Assembly: GCF_024295805.1 (NCBI RefSeq)
Contig: NZ_JANCLX010000023.1
Coordinates: forward strand, 76,472-140,471
Direction of reading: 5' to 3'
Source of the DNA: Streptomyces cucumeris
GTDB taxonomy: Bacteria > Actinomycetota > Actinomycetes > Streptomycetales > Streptomycetaceae
Length of the DNA stretch: 64,000 nucleotides
Shown: positions 48,575-57,505 of the stretch, one piece after another
Layout: every line of letters starts with the position of its first letter
How positions within the stretch are numbered: the stretch's first letter is position 1
Notes under the pieces: model-generated
Seen by the model: the letters and a program-made list of their open reading frames with translations, nothing else
Database searches by the model: none
What the model was told of the DNA's origin: nothing
Program-made: the position numbers and the translations under genes

Positions 48575-49216
48575 GTGACCGCGGAGACCTCCCAGACGCT
48601 CGACCGGGGACTGCGCGTCCTCAAACTGCTCGCCGACACCGACCACGGGCTGACCGTCACCGAGCTGTCCACCAAGCTCGGCGTCAACCGCACCGTCGTC
48701 TACCGACTCCTGGCCACCCTTGAGCAGCACTCCCTGGTCCGCCGTGACATCGGTGGCCGGGCACGCGTCGGGCTGGGGGTGCTCCAGCTCGGCCGCCAGG
48801 TGCATCCGCTGGTCCGGGAGGCGGCACTGCCCGCGCTGCGCTCCCTCGCCGAGGACATCGGCGCCACCGCCCACCTCACCCTGGTCGACGGCACCGAGGC
48901 CCTCGCGGTCGCGGTCGTCGAGCCGACCTGGACCGACTACCACGTGGCCTACCGGGCCGGGTTCCGGCACCCGCTGGACCGGGGCGCCGCGGGCCGGGCG
49001 ATCCTGTCCGCCCGCGCGGCCCGCGCCGACGATCCGGGGTACGCGCTCACCCACGGCGAGCTGGAGGCGGGCGCGAGCGGCGCCGCCGCCCCGCTGGTGG
49101 GGGTGACCGGAATAGAGGGCAGCGTGGGTGTGGTGATGCTCTGCGACGCCGTACCGGAGCGGGTCGGCCCGAGGGTGGTGGACGCCGCCCGGGAGGTGGC
49201 CGAGGCCCTGAGCTGA
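48575..49216 (+). CDS. IclR-type transcriptional regulator
   Basis: A 213-residue regulator with an N-terminal winged helix (QTLDRGLRVLKLLADTDHGL, then ELSTKLGVNRTVVYRLLATL) and a small-molecule effector domain with RAGFRHPLDRGAAGRAILS. The GTG at 48575 has a strong GAGGAGGGGG ribosome site. The effector domain is slightly short for the family, with an abbreviated C-terminus. The target is unknown; the Lon-like gene follows 91 bp downstream. Confidence 0.9.
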   Translation: MTAETSQTLDRGLRVLKLLADTDHGLTVTELSTKLGVNRTVVYRLLATLEQHSLVRRDIGGRARVGLGVLQLGRQVHPLVREAALPALRSLAEDIGATAHLTLVDGTEALAVAVVEPTWTDYHVAYRAGFRHPLDRGAAGRAILSARAARADDPGYALTHGELEAGASGAAAPLVGVTGIEGSVGVVMLCDAVPERVGPRVVDAAREVAEALS

Positions 49217-49307
49217 GGGGCGCCGGGGCACTGAGGTGACGGGCGCGGGGCCCCTGAAGGTGACGGGCGGGGAGAAGATCGTCCCGCGCGTCAACTAGAT
49301 TCACCCC

Positions 49308-50093
49308 ATGCCTGCCGTCTCCCCCCGCGCCCGCGTCCTCCTGATCTGCTCGGCGATCGTGCTCGCCCTGCTGGCGGTCGCCGCGTTCGCCCCGCTGCCG
49401 TTCACCGTCGCCCAGCCGGGCACCACGGTGAACGTCCTGGGCTCGGACCGCGGCAAGCAGGTGATCACCATCTCGGGGACCGACACCCGCAGGACCAGCG
49501 GACAGCTACGGATGACCACGATCCAGGCGACCGGGCCGGACGCCACCGTGCGGCTGAAGGACGTGGTCAGCGGCTGGCTGGACACCGACCGCGCGGTGAT
49601 GCCGCGCGACTCGGTCTACGTGGGCGGCACCACCGAGGAGATCGAGCGGCACAACGCCGAGGAGATGGAGAAGTCGCAGTCCACCGCCACCAGCGCGGCA
49701 CTCGGCTATCTCCACCGCTCGGCGAAGGACGTCAAGGTCACCCTGCGGCTGGCCGATGTGGGCGGGCCGAGCGCCGGACTGCTGTTCTCGCTCGGCATCG
49801 TCAACAAACTGGACGGCGACGGCCGCGGTGGCGACCTCACCGGCGGGCGGACGATCGCGGGCACCGGCACGATCGACGCCAAGGGCAAGGTCGGCGCGGT
49901 GGGCGGCGTCCCGCTCAAGACTCAGGCGGCCAAGCGGGACGGTGCGACCGTCTTCCTGGTACCCAAGGCCGAGTGCTCGGACGCCGAGGCCGAACTGCCG
50001 AAGGGGCTCCGGCTGATCCCCGTCACCACCCTCAAGGGCGCGGTGTCGGCTCTCCAGGCCCTGCGCTCGGGAGGGGCGGTCCCGCGCTGCTGA
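49308..50093 (+). CDS. Membrane-anchored Lon-like (S16) protease without a PDZ domain
   Basis: A 261-residue protein with an N-terminal membrane anchor (VLLICSAIVLALLAVAAFAP) and an S16 serine-lysine dyad: S155 in VGGPSAGLLFSLG and K204 in GVPLKTQAAKRDG. It resembles the YlbL class of extracytoplasmic Lon-like proteases, but the usual PDZ domain between anchor and catalytic domain is missing or reduced (residues 100-145 only). Role unknown; possibly envelope protein turnover. Its 3' end overlaps the convergent MFS gene by 62 bp. Confidence 0.9.
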   Translation: MPAVSPRARVLLICSAIVLALLAVAAFAPLPFTVAQPGTTVNVLGSDRGKQVITISGTDTRRTSGQLRMTTIQATGPDATVRLKDVVSGWLDTDRAVMPRDSVYVGGTTEEIERHNAEEMEKSQSTATSAALGYLHRSAKDVKVTLRLADVGGPSAGLLFSLGIVNKLDGDGRGGDLTGGRTIAGTGTIDAKGKVGAVGGVPLKTQAAKRDGATVFLVPKAECSDAEAELPKGLRLIPVTTLKGAVSALQALRSGGAVPRC

Positions 50094-51387
50094 GCCCGAC
50101 CGCGGCGGGGCCCGGGGCGTGGCCCCCGGCCACCGGTTCGCGGTCCAGACCGCACCACACCGGGAAGGTCAGCGGGCTCAGCGTCACCAGGAAGTACACC
50201 GAGCCGGTCACCAGGAACGCGGTCGTCAGCCCGGCGCCGTCCACCAGATAGCCGGCTGCGAGCCCGCCCAGCGGAATCGCCACCCACACCCCCGAGGTGA
50301 TCGCCCCCATCACCCGGCTGCGCAGCTCGTCCGGTACGGCCTCGTAGGTCACCGTGGTCAGGATCGGATTGAGCATGCCCGCCGCGATCCCGCTGATCAC
50401 CATCGTCACGGCGAGCGGCTGGAGGCCGGGGACGAACGCGGCGACCAGGAACCGCGGCAGTCCGCAGAGCAGGAAGCAGACGCCGAAGACGGTACGGCGG
50501 GAGAAACGGTCGCCCAGCGCCCCGTAGAGCAGCGCGCCCGTCAGCGCACCCCCGCCGAACAGCGCGGACACCAGCCCGAGATCGACCGAACCGTCGAGGT
50601 CGCGTTCGGCGTGCACGGGCAGCAGCACCGAGGAGTAGCCCTGGTCGAGGCCGTTGGTGGCCATCACCATCAGCACGATGGCCAGCAGCAGCCGGTGGTG
50701 CAGCAAGAAGGCGTAGCCCTCGCGGAGTTCGGCCCGGTACGCGCGGAGCGAGACCGGGGCCGCCGCGCGGCGCGGGGCGGCGGCGGGCAGTCCGCGCAGC
50801 CCCGCCGCGATCAGCAGCGCGGAGACCCCGAAGGTCGCGGCGTCCAGCAGCAGGACGGAGGCCGGACCGAGGAAGGCGATGAGCACGCCCCCGAGGGCCG
50901 TGCCCACCATCCGGGCGCCGCGCGAGGCACCGTCGTAGAAGCTGGCCGCGCGGCTGAGGGTGGTGCCCGCCCGTTCGGCCAGCGCCGGCACCAGCACCTC
51001 GCGGGCCGTCTCGCCCGGTGCGTGGAGCAGTCCGGCCACCGCCATCAGCGCGCAGAGCTGCCAGAACCGCAGCACCCCGGCGAAGTGGAGCAGCGGGATC
51101 GCGGCGACGGCCACCGCGCACAGTGCGTCGGAGGCGATCGAGACCCGCCGCCGCCCCAGCCGGTCGATGACCGGCCCGCCGACGACGGCGGAGACGATCA
51201 CCGGAAGGGTGGCGCAGAAGGCGACGAGTCCGGCCCTGGCGGCGCTGCCCGTGGTCTGGAGCACGAACCACGGGACGCCGATCAGGGTGAGTGAATTCCC
51301 CGCGATGGAAACGGTGTTGGCGGCGAGGACGAGTGCGAGTGGCCGCCGGTCGGGTCTGTCGTCCCCTAATCCTTTGTTGCCGTTCAT
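50032..51387 (-). CDS. Major facilitator superfamily exporter
   Basis: A 451-residue MFS protein with 12 predicted membrane segments and the A-motif-like GGPVIDRLGRRRVSIASDAL. It is of the type of macrolide or drug exporters (SAARAGLVAFCATLPVIVSA; TGALLYGALGDRFSRRTVFG). It is preceded on the same strand by a 70-residue gene and an ArsR-type regulator, which probably controls it. Convergent overlap of 62 bp with the Lon-like gene. Substrate unknown. Confidence 0.92.
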   Translation of the reverse strand: MNGNKGLGDDRPDRRPLALVLAANTVSIAGNSLTLIGVPWFVLQTTGSAARAGLVAFCATLPVIVSAVVGGPVIDRLGRRRVSIASDALCAVAVAAIPLLHFAGVLRFWQLCALMAVAGLLHAPGETAREVLVPALAERAGTTLSRAASFYDGASRGARMVGTALGGVLIAFLGPASVLLLDAATFGVSALLIAAGLRGLPAAAPRRAAAPVSLRAYRAELREGYAFLLHHRLLLAIVLMVMATNGLDQGYSSVLLPVHAERDLDGSVDLGLVSALFGGGALTGALLYGALGDRFSRRTVFGVCFLLCGLPRFLVAAFVPGLQPLAVTMVISGIAAGMLNPILTTVTYEAVPDELRSRVMGAITSGVWVAIPLGGLAAGYLVDGAGLTTAFLVTGSVYFLVTLSPLTFPVWCGLDREPVAGGHAPGPAAVGLSSAGPPLPSAGPGEPTPRP

Positions 51388-51408
51388 GGTCCCCCCTGTG
51401 CGTCCCGG

Positions 51409-51621
51409 TCAGTAGTCGAGCCGTGCCGTCAGTGTCGTCCGTGCCGTTCCCGGGCCGCGCGGTGTCGCCATCCGCAGCCCGACCTCCACCAGCGTCCAGC
51501 CCACCCGGGTGCGCAGCGGCTGGGCATCGGGGCGGCGGCGCGCGGGAGCTTCCCGGGCCTCGTGCTCAAGTCTTTCGGCGCGGATGCGGTGCAGCCGCAG
51601 ATGGATGTCGTCGCCGTGCAT
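51409..51621 (-). CDS. Small hypothetical protein between regulator and exporter
   Basis: A 70-residue, Arg-rich protein (HLRLHRIRAERLEHEAREAP, then LRTRVGWTLVEVGLRMA). No family is recognised. It fits tightly between the ArsR-type regulator (22 bp) and the MFS gene (21 bp) on the same strand, so the three are likely one operon. Codon bias supports coding. Confidence 0.75.
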   Translation of the reverse strand: MHGDDIHLRLHRIRAERLEHEAREAPARRRPDAQPLRTRVGWTLVEVGLRMATPRGPGTARTTLTARLDY

Positions 51622-51643
51622 AGGTGTCCCCCCTGAGGTTCGG

Positions 51644-52237
51644 TCAGTGCTCGTCGCGTGGGAAGGCGTGCAGATGGATCCGGACCCGGGCCGAGTTCTC
51701 GGTGTCCTGGTCCACCTCCTTCTCGCGGTAGCTCTCGATCACTTCATGCAGCTTGTTACGCATTTCCCCGGCGAGTTCGGGCGTCAGCCGGAGTTTGAAG
51801 TCGCTCATGTCCGCGGCTTCCCGCCACTCCGTGGACCAGGTGTGGATGCTGCCGATCCAGGTCGACAGCTCCTGGCCGTGCACGGTGGCCCACTCGTGCA
51901 GCAGGGTGCTCATCGCTCCGCGCACGGCCGGGTCGGGGTGGGTGTGGAAGTCGTTGCCCACGCGGGTGCCCCGCTGGGCCGGCTTCCACCACCGCTCACG
52001 GCCCTTGCCGCGCTCCGGGTCGTCCATGACGAAGCCGTGTGCGGCGAGCTGTCGCAGGTGGTAGCTGGTGGCACCGCTGGACTCGCCCAGCCGCTCGGCG
52101 AGTTGGGACGCGGTCGCCGGTCCGTACTCGCTCAGCGCGCCGAGCAGGCGCATCCGCAGCGGGTGCGCGAGCCCGCGCAGGGAGCGCGGGTCGAGCTGCC
52201 GTACGTCGTCGGGCAACGGCTTCTCGTTCTGTGCCAT
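51644..52237 (-). CDS. ArsR-type winged-helix regulator
   Basis: A 197-residue regulator. Its HTH part is LRGLAHPLRMRLLGALSEYG, TASQLAERLGESSGATSYHL and RQLAAHGFVMDD, typical of the helix_turn_helix_5/ArsR group with a longer C-terminal domain. It is the first gene of the putative regulator/small protein/MFS operon. ATG at 52237; the frame extends to 52273 without similarity. It probably represses this operon through the repeat just upstream. Confidence 0.92.
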   Translation of the reverse strand: MAQNEKPLPDDVRQLDPRSLRGLAHPLRMRLLGALSEYGPATASQLAERLGESSGATSYHLRQLAAHGFVMDDPERGKGRERWWKPAQRGTRVGNDFHTHPDPAVRGAMSTLLHEWATVHGQELSTWIGSIHTWSTEWREAADMSDFKLRLTPELAGEMRNKLHEVIESYREKEVDQDTENSARVRIHLHAFPRDEH

Positions 52238-52254
52238 GCCTGGAAGCGTAAGCA

Positions 52255-52286
52255 TGCAAAGATTCCGTTGCAAGCACTTCTTTGCA
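52255..52286. promoter_or_regulatory. TGCAAAG...CTTTGCA inverted repeat upstream of the ArsR-type gene
   Basis: Perfect 7-base inverted arms (52255-52261 and 52280-52286) flank an 18-base centre that contains another TTGCAA. They start 18 bases upstream of the regulator's ATG. Candidate autoregulatory operator. Confidence 0.45.
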
Positions 52287-52319
52287 GCGGAACCTTTGGA
52301 TCCGCGGACAGCCCTCCGG

Positions 52320-52787
52320 TCAGTCCAGCGCCGCCTGCTGCACCAGCGGGATGATCCGCAGCGGTACCGGGTTCTCCATCACGATCGCCGTCGAGGCCCG
52401 GACGATCCCCTCGAACCCCACGACCAGGTCGATCACCCGCTGGAGATCGGCGTTGGAGCGGGCGACCAGCCGGCACAGCATGTCGCCGTGGCCGGTGGTG
52501 GTGTGCAGCTCCAGCACCTCCGGGACCCCCGCGAGATGTGTCCGTACGCTCGCCCCCTGGCCCTGTTTGATCTCCAGCGTGGCGAACGCGGTCACCGGAT
52601 AGCCCAGCGCCGCCGGATCCACCTCCGGGCCGAAGCCGCGGATCACCCCCTGCGCCCGCAGCCGGTCCAGCCGCGCCTGCGCCGTACCGCGCGCCACCCC
52701 GAGGCGGCGGGACGCCTCGAGTACGCCGATCCGCGGCTCATCTGCGAGCAGCTCGATCAGCCGGGCGTCGAGCCCGTCGATTCCCAT
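52320..52787 (-). CDS. Lrp/AsnC-family regulator
   Basis: A 155-residue regulator with an N-terminal HTH (LDARLIELLADEPRIGVLEA, SRRLGVARGTAQARLDRL) and a C-terminal RAM ligand domain (LEIKQGQGASVRTHLAGVPE, THTTTGHGD-like TTTGHGDMLCRLVARS). The ATG at 52787 has GGAGG upstream. It is divergent from the 4-hydroxyphenylpyruvate dioxygenase gene, with a long palindrome between them, so it probably controls aromatic amino-acid breakdown in response to an amino acid. Confidence 0.93.
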   Translation of the reverse strand: MGIDGLDARLIELLADEPRIGVLEASRRLGVARGTAQARLDRLRAQGVIRGFGPEVDPAALGYPVTAFATLEIKQGQGASVRTHLAGVPEVLELHTTTGHGDMLCRLVARSNADLQRVIDLVVGFEGIVRASTAIVMENPVPLRIIPLVQQAALD

Positions 52788-52797
52788 GGACACCTCC

Positions 52798-52841
52798 CTG
52801 CACAGGGTGACCACCCCTGTGATGGTGGTCACCCTGTGCAG
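52798..52841. promoter_or_regulatory. Perfect 18-bp-armed palindrome between AsnC and HPPD genes
   Basis: CTGCACAGGGTGACCACC and GGTGGTCACCCTGTGCAG are perfect inverted arms around the 8-base centre CCTGTGAT. It lies 10 bases from the AsnC start and about 92 bases before the HPPD start. This is the expected position for an autoregulatory and divergent operator. Confidence 0.75.
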
Positions 52842-52933
52842 AATGCCGCCAGCGGTCGCTGGATGGCTATACAGAGTGCCCAGTGATTTCGCGAACTATT
52901 GCGCACCCTGAGTCCCGGGGAGACGCTTCCGGT

Positions 52934-54079
52934 ATGACTGAGATCCTGAACCCCACCCCGTCCACCGCGCGGCAGGCCGATCCCTTCCCGGTGAAGGGGA
53001 TGGACGCGGTGGTCTTCGCGGTCGGCAACGCCAAGCAGGCGGCCCACTACTACGCCACCGCCTTCGGCATGAAGCTGGTGGCCTACTCCGGACCGGAGAA
53101 CGGCAGCCGGGAGACCGCCTCCTACGTCCTCGTCTCGGGCAGCGCCCGCTTCGTGTTCACCTCCGTCATCAAGCCCAGCACCGCATGGGGCCGCTTCCTC
53201 GCCGGGCATGTGGCCGAGCACGGCGACGGGGTCATCGACCTGGCCGTCGAGGTGCCGGACGTACGCGCCGCGTACGCCTACGCCGTGGAGCACGGGGCCA
53301 CCGGCATCGAGGAGCCGCACGACATCAAGGACGAGCACGGCACGGTGGTGCTCGCCGCGATCCGCACCTACGGCGACACCCGCCACACGCTCGTCGAGCG
53401 CACCGGTTACGACGGCCCCTATCTGCCCGGGTTCGTGGCCGCCGACCCCATCGTGGCACCGCCGGAGAAGCGCACCTTCCAGGCCATCGACCACTGCGTG
53501 GGCAATGTCGAGCTCGGCAGGATGAACGAGTGGGTCGCCTTCTACAACCAGGTCATGGGCTTCACCAATATGAAGGAGTTCGTGGGCGACGACATCGCGA
53601 CCGAGTACTCGGCGCTGATGTCCAAGGTCGTCGCCGACGGCACCAAGAAGGTGAAGTTCCCGATCAACGAGCCCGCGATCGCGAAGAAGAAGTCGCAGAT
53701 CGACGAGTACCTGGAGTTCTACGGCGGGCCGGGCGTCCAGCACATCGCGCTCGCCACCAACGACATCGTCTCGACGGTCCGTACGATGCGGGCCGCAGGC
53801 GTCCAGTTCCTCGACGTCCCGGACTCGTACTACGACACCCTCGGCGAGTGGGTCGGTGACACCCGGGTGCCGATCGACAAGCTGCGCGAGCTGAAGATCC
53901 TCGCCGACCGCGACGAGGACGGCTATCTGCTCCAGATCTTCACCAAGCCGGTCCAGGACCGGCCGACCGTCTTCTTCGAGATGATCGAGCGCCATGGCTC
54001 GATGGGCTTCGGCAAGGGCAACTTCAAGGCCCTGTTCGAGGCGATCGAGCGCGAGCAGGAGAAGCGCGGCAACCTCTGA
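52934..54079 (+). CDS. hppD: 4-hydroxyphenylpyruvate dioxygenase
   Basis: A 381-residue non-heme iron enzyme converting 4-hydroxyphenylpyruvate to homogentisate in tyrosine catabolism, the target of triketone herbicides. Two glyoxalase-type halves are visible. Iron ligands are the His of AIDHCVGNVELG, the His of VQHIALATNDIV and the Glu of VFFEMIERHGSMGFGKGNFK. The ATG at 52934 is chosen as MTEILNPTPSTARQADPFPV fits the family. It is divergent from the AsnC regulator. Confidence 0.97.
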   Translation: MTEILNPTPSTARQADPFPVKGMDAVVFAVGNAKQAAHYYATAFGMKLVAYSGPENGSRETASYVLVSGSARFVFTSVIKPSTAWGRFLAGHVAEHGDGVIDLAVEVPDVRAAYAYAVEHGATGIEEPHDIKDEHGTVVLAAIRTYGDTRHTLVERTGYDGPYLPGFVAADPIVAPPEKRTFQAIDHCVGNVELGRMNEWVAFYNQVMGFTNMKEFVGDDIATEYSALMSKVVADGTKKVKFPINEPAIAKKKSQIDEYLEFYGGPGVQHIALATNDIVSTVRTMRAAGVQFLDVPDSYYDTLGEWVGDTRVPIDKLRELKILADRDEDGYLLQIFTKPVQDRPTVFFEMIERHGSMGFGKGNFKALFEAIEREQEKRGNL

Positions 54080-54288
54080 TCCACCCCCACCGACGGCCCC
54101 GGGCGACCCCCCACCGCCCGGGGCCGTCGGTATGCCCGGAAGCGGATGCCGGGCGGCCGCGCATCCGGCTGTGCGGGTCCCGCGAGAAAAATCTGAACCA
54201 GGGGTGGGAGGGGCGCCCCCTGCGTCTACACTCTCGGCGATCTGATCACTCCAACATGGCGTGGTCACATGGGAGTTGTGGAGTTCGC

Positions 54289-55314
54289 ATGTCCGAGGAC
54301 ACATCCGACACGGGGCGGCTGACCAGGCGCAGGTTCGCCCTCGCGGGCGGCGCCGCGGCCGCCGGAGCGTTCGCCGCCTTCGCGGCCCGCACCGAGGCGT
54401 CGGCGGCGGTCGAGGGGGGCCGGTTCGACCTGACCGTGCCCTCCACCCAGCTTGTGCGCGAGAGGACCCCGCACAACAGCACGGTGCTCCAGTCCTTCGC
54501 GTTCGACGACACCAACAAGCACCTCTACACCGTCCAGCTCATGGAGGGCGGGATCCGGCTGGACGGTGAGCCGGGCCCCGTCTCCGGCGCCGACCGGGCC
54601 GCGCGCGGCGACCTGTGCCTGACCAGGATGTCGCTCACCGGCACCGAACTGGGCTTCATGTACCTCAAGGGGTTCGGGCACGGTGTGGCCATCGGCTGCG
54701 AACCGGCGGGAACCACCGCCCAGCTCTGGGCCGAATCCGACGCCGACCCCGACTCCGGCTACGGGCGCGCCATCAGCCGCTTCCGGTTCGCCGCCGGAAC
54801 GGTGCTGTCCAGCGGTTCGTCCTCGCTGGTCAAGCATCGGCCGGTACCCGGTTCGACCGCCAACCAGCCCGCCGTCGACATGCTCAACAAGCGGCTGCTG
54901 ATGCGCTACCGGCTGGGCGGCGTGCCCCGCTACCGGCTGATGGAGCTGACCGACGTCACGGCCGGGCGGTACTCCGCGGTGCACGACATACCCCAGACCG
55001 GGGTGGCGGCGGACGAGACCTTCCAGGGCTTCGCGGTGCTCGGCGACTACGTCTACCAGCTCACCGGCACCGCCTACACCGGTGAGGACGGCACCAATCC
55101 GCCCTCCGGCCACGGCAACACCTATGTCTCCTGCCTCGATCTGCGCAGCGGCGAACTGGTCCAGCGGGCCCGCACCGAGGCCGCGTACTCGCTCGACTAC
55201 CGCGAGCCGGAGGGGATGGCGATCCAGCTCACCAGCCCCCGGCGGCTGTGCATGGGCTTCGCCTCGGGAGTCGGGGGCGACCGCAAGGTGAGCGTCTACT
55301 ACAAGTCCCAGTAG
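54289..55314 (+). CDS. Tat-exported protein, beta-propeller-like (teichoic acid biosynthesis protein C-like)
   Basis: A 341-residue secreted protein. The Tat signal is LTRRRFALAGGAAAAGAFAA, with cleavage near ASA at about residue 40. The mature part has repeated beta-strand-like blocks (SFAFDDTNKHLYTVQLMEGG, RLTLTG-like CLTRMSLTGTELGFMYLKGF, NKRLLMRYRLGGVPRYRLME), similar to proteins often labelled teichoic acid biosynthesis protein C. Biochemical role not known. ATG at 54289 with GGAG upstream. Confidence 0.85.
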   Translation: MSEDTSDTGRLTRRRFALAGGAAAAGAFAAFAARTEASAAVEGGRFDLTVPSTQLVRERTPHNSTVLQSFAFDDTNKHLYTVQLMEGGIRLDGEPGPVSGADRAARGDLCLTRMSLTGTELGFMYLKGFGHGVAIGCEPAGTTAQLWAESDADPDSGYGRAISRFRFAAGTVLSSGSSSLVKHRPVPGSTANQPAVDMLNKRLLMRYRLGGVPRYRLMELTDVTAGRYSAVHDIPQTGVAADETFQGFAVLGDYVYQLTGTAYTGEDGTNPPSGHGNTYVSCLDLRSGELVQRARTEAAYSLDYREPEGMAIQLTSPRRLCMGFASGVGGDRKVSVYYKSQ

Positions 55315-55387
55315 CCCGGCCCGGTCCGGCCCCTCGTCACGGCGGTGCGATCTTCCCCGGCGGGCGGCCGGGTGCGACGCTGGACAT

Positions 55388-56755
55388 ATGACCGACCTCA
55401 TCGAGCTGCTGCGGGAGGGCCTCCCCGAGGAGGCGGTGCTGACCGACCCGGATGTCACCGGGGCGTACGCACACGACATGGCGAGCTTCTGCGAGGCGGG
55501 AGCGCCCGCCGCGGTCGTCCTCCCCCGCACCGTCGAGCAGGTGCAGCACGTCTGCCGCACCGCGACCGCCCTGCGCGTCCCCGTCGTCCCGCAGGGCGCG
55601 CGCACCGGACTGTCCGGCGCGGCCAATGCCTCCGACGGCTGCATCGTGCTGTCGCTGGTCAAGATGGACCGCATCCTGGAGATCAACCCGGTGGACCGGA
55701 TCGCGGTGGTGGAACCGGGCGTGGTGAACGCGGCGCTGTCCCGCGCGGTGATGGAGCGGGGGCTGTACTACCCGCCGGATCCGTCCAGCTGGGAGCAGTG
55801 CACCATCGGCGGCAACATCGGCACCGCGTCCGGCGGGCTGTGCTGTGTGAAGTACGGGGTCACCGCCGAATACGTCCTGGGGCTCGACGTGGTGCTGGCG
55901 GACGGGCGGCTGCTGAGCACCGGCCGCCGCACCGCCAAGGGCGTCGCGGGCTATGACCTCACCCGGTTGTTCGTCGGCTCCGAGGGCAGCCTCGGCATCG
56001 TCGTGCGGGCGGTGCTCGCGCTCAAGCCCAGCCCGCCCCAACAGCTCGTGCTGGCCGCCGAGTTCCCCTCCACGGCCACCGCGTGCGACGCCGTCTGCCG
56101 GATCATGGAGCGCGGGCACACCCCGTCGCTGCTGGAGCTGATGGACCGCACCAGCGTCCGCGCGGTCAACGCGATGGGCGCCATGGGACTGCCGGAGACC
56201 ACCGAGGCGCTGCTGATGGCCGCGTTCGACACCCCCGACCCGGCCGCCGACCTCGCCGCCGTCGGGGAGCTGTGCGCGGCGGCGGGCGCCACCGAGGTGG
56301 TCCCCGCCGAGGACGCCGCCGAATCGGAACTGCTGCTGCGGGCCCGCCGGATGACCCTGACCGCCCTGGAGGCGGTCAAGGGCGTCACCATGATCGACGA
56401 CGTCTGCGTACCGCGCTCCCGGCTGGCCGAGATGATCGACGGCACGGCCGCCATCGCCGAGAAGTACCGGCTGACCATCGGTGTGGTCGCGCACGCCGGG
56501 GACGGCAACACCCACCCCACCGTCTGTTTCGACGCCACCGACCCGGATGAGTCCCGGCGGGCCCGGGAGTCGTTCGACGAGATCATGGCCCTCGGTCTGG
56601 CGCTGGGCGGCACCATCACCGGTGAGCACGGGGTCGGCGTCCTCAAGCGGGAGTGGCTGGCCCGTGAACTCGGCCCGGTGGGAGTGGAGTTGCAGCGCGG
56701 CATCAAGGGCGTCTTCGACCCGCTGGGCCTGCTGAACCCGGGCAAGCTCTTCTGA
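55388..56755 (+). CDS. FAD-linked oxidase, glycolate oxidase GlcD-type
   Basis: A 455-residue flavoprotein of the VAO/GlcD family oxidising a 2-hydroxy acid such as glycolate or D-lactate. The FAD domain has VVPQGARTGLSGAANASDGC, CTIGGNIGTASGGLCCVKYG and DLTRLFVGSEGSLGIVVRAV. The C-terminal cap ends with GTITGEHGVGVLKREWLARE and LGLLNPGKLF. No GlcE/GlcF genes are adjacent. The physiological substrate is uncertain. Confidence 0.93.
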   Translation: MTDLIELLREGLPEEAVLTDPDVTGAYAHDMASFCEAGAPAAVVLPRTVEQVQHVCRTATALRVPVVPQGARTGLSGAANASDGCIVLSLVKMDRILEINPVDRIAVVEPGVVNAALSRAVMERGLYYPPDPSSWEQCTIGGNIGTASGGLCCVKYGVTAEYVLGLDVVLADGRLLSTGRRTAKGVAGYDLTRLFVGSEGSLGIVVRAVLALKPSPPQQLVLAAEFPSTATACDAVCRIMERGHTPSLLELMDRTSVRAVNAMGAMGLPETTEALLMAAFDTPDPAADLAAVGELCAAAGATEVVPAEDAAESELLLRARRMTLTALEAVKGVTMIDDVCVPRSRLAEMIDGTAAIAEKYRLTIGVVAHAGDGNTHPTVCFDATDPDESRRARESFDEIMALGLALGGTITGEHGVGVLKREWLARELGPVGVELQRGIKGVFDPLGLLNPGKLF

Positions 56756-57505
56756 TCACCGGGAGGAGCCCGGGCCGGACGGGCTGCCGGACCCCGACGG
56801 GGTGGGGGTGGCCGTGCCCGATGCCGTGGGCCCGGGGCGGCTGGTCGACGAGGGCTTGGGAGGCTTGGGCGTATGGCTCGGCCGTCGGCTCGGGGTCTCC
56901 TTCGGCGGTGTGCGGGTGGCCGACGGTGATGCGCTGGTCTCCTCGGGCTCCGGTGCGCTGGTGCTCGGGGACGGCCGGGGCGCGGGCGTCGTGGGCGGGG
57001 GAGCGGTGAACGTGGGCCGCGACTGACGGCTGGCCCGGTCCGGTGCGCGCGACGCGGACGACGCCGCGCTGCCGGGGGTGGACTCCGGCGGATCGGCCTC
57101 CGGCTTCCGGGGCGTTCCGCCGTCCCGCTCGGACACCGTGTGCGACGGGCTCTGGGAACGCTGTGTCAGCAGCAGCGAACCGGCGGCGAGTCCGCCGACC
57201 ACCGCGAGGGCCGCCACCGCGACCGCCCTGCGGCGCCGCTTGCTCCCGCCGGAGGCACCGCGCCGCCGTGCGTGGGCGGGCTCGGTGAGCGTCAGGGCGC
57301 CGGGCCCGAGCTGTGCGGTGAGCGGCGCGACGGTCTCCGGCGCGGGCGCGCCCCCTCTGCGGTCGGGCCCGAAGACCTCTTCGGCGATGGCCTGCGAGCT
57401 CAGCGCCTTGGGGTCGGCCGGTCCGGCCAGCGGGTCGTACGCCCCGCATTCCGGACAGGTCACGGCCGCGTTGAGGGTCCTGCGGCACGACGCGCAGTAG
57501 TCCAT
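56756..57505 (-). CDS. Zinc-ribbon single-pass membrane protein with Pro/Ser/Thr-rich tail
   Basis: A 249-residue protein. The N-terminal zinc ribbon has Cys 4, 7, 17 and 20 (DYCASCRRTLNAAVTCPECG). A basic patch SKRRRRAVAVAALAVVGGLA leads into a membrane segment at about residues 93-113. The last 130 or so residues are a disordered Pro/Ser/Thr tail, expected outside the cell. It abuts the oxidase gene stop directly. Function unknown. Confidence 0.85.
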   Translation of the reverse strand: MDYCASCRRTLNAAVTCPECGAYDPLAGPADPKALSSQAIAEEVFGPDRRGGAPAPETVAPLTAQLGPGALTLTEPAHARRRGASGGSKRRRRAVAVAALAVVGGLAAGSLLLTQRSQSPSHTVSERDGGTPRKPEADPPESTPGSAASSASRAPDRASRQSRPTFTAPPPTTPAPRPSPSTSAPEPEETSASPSATRTPPKETPSRRPSHTPKPPKPSSTSRPGPTASGTATPTPSGSGSPSGPGSSR

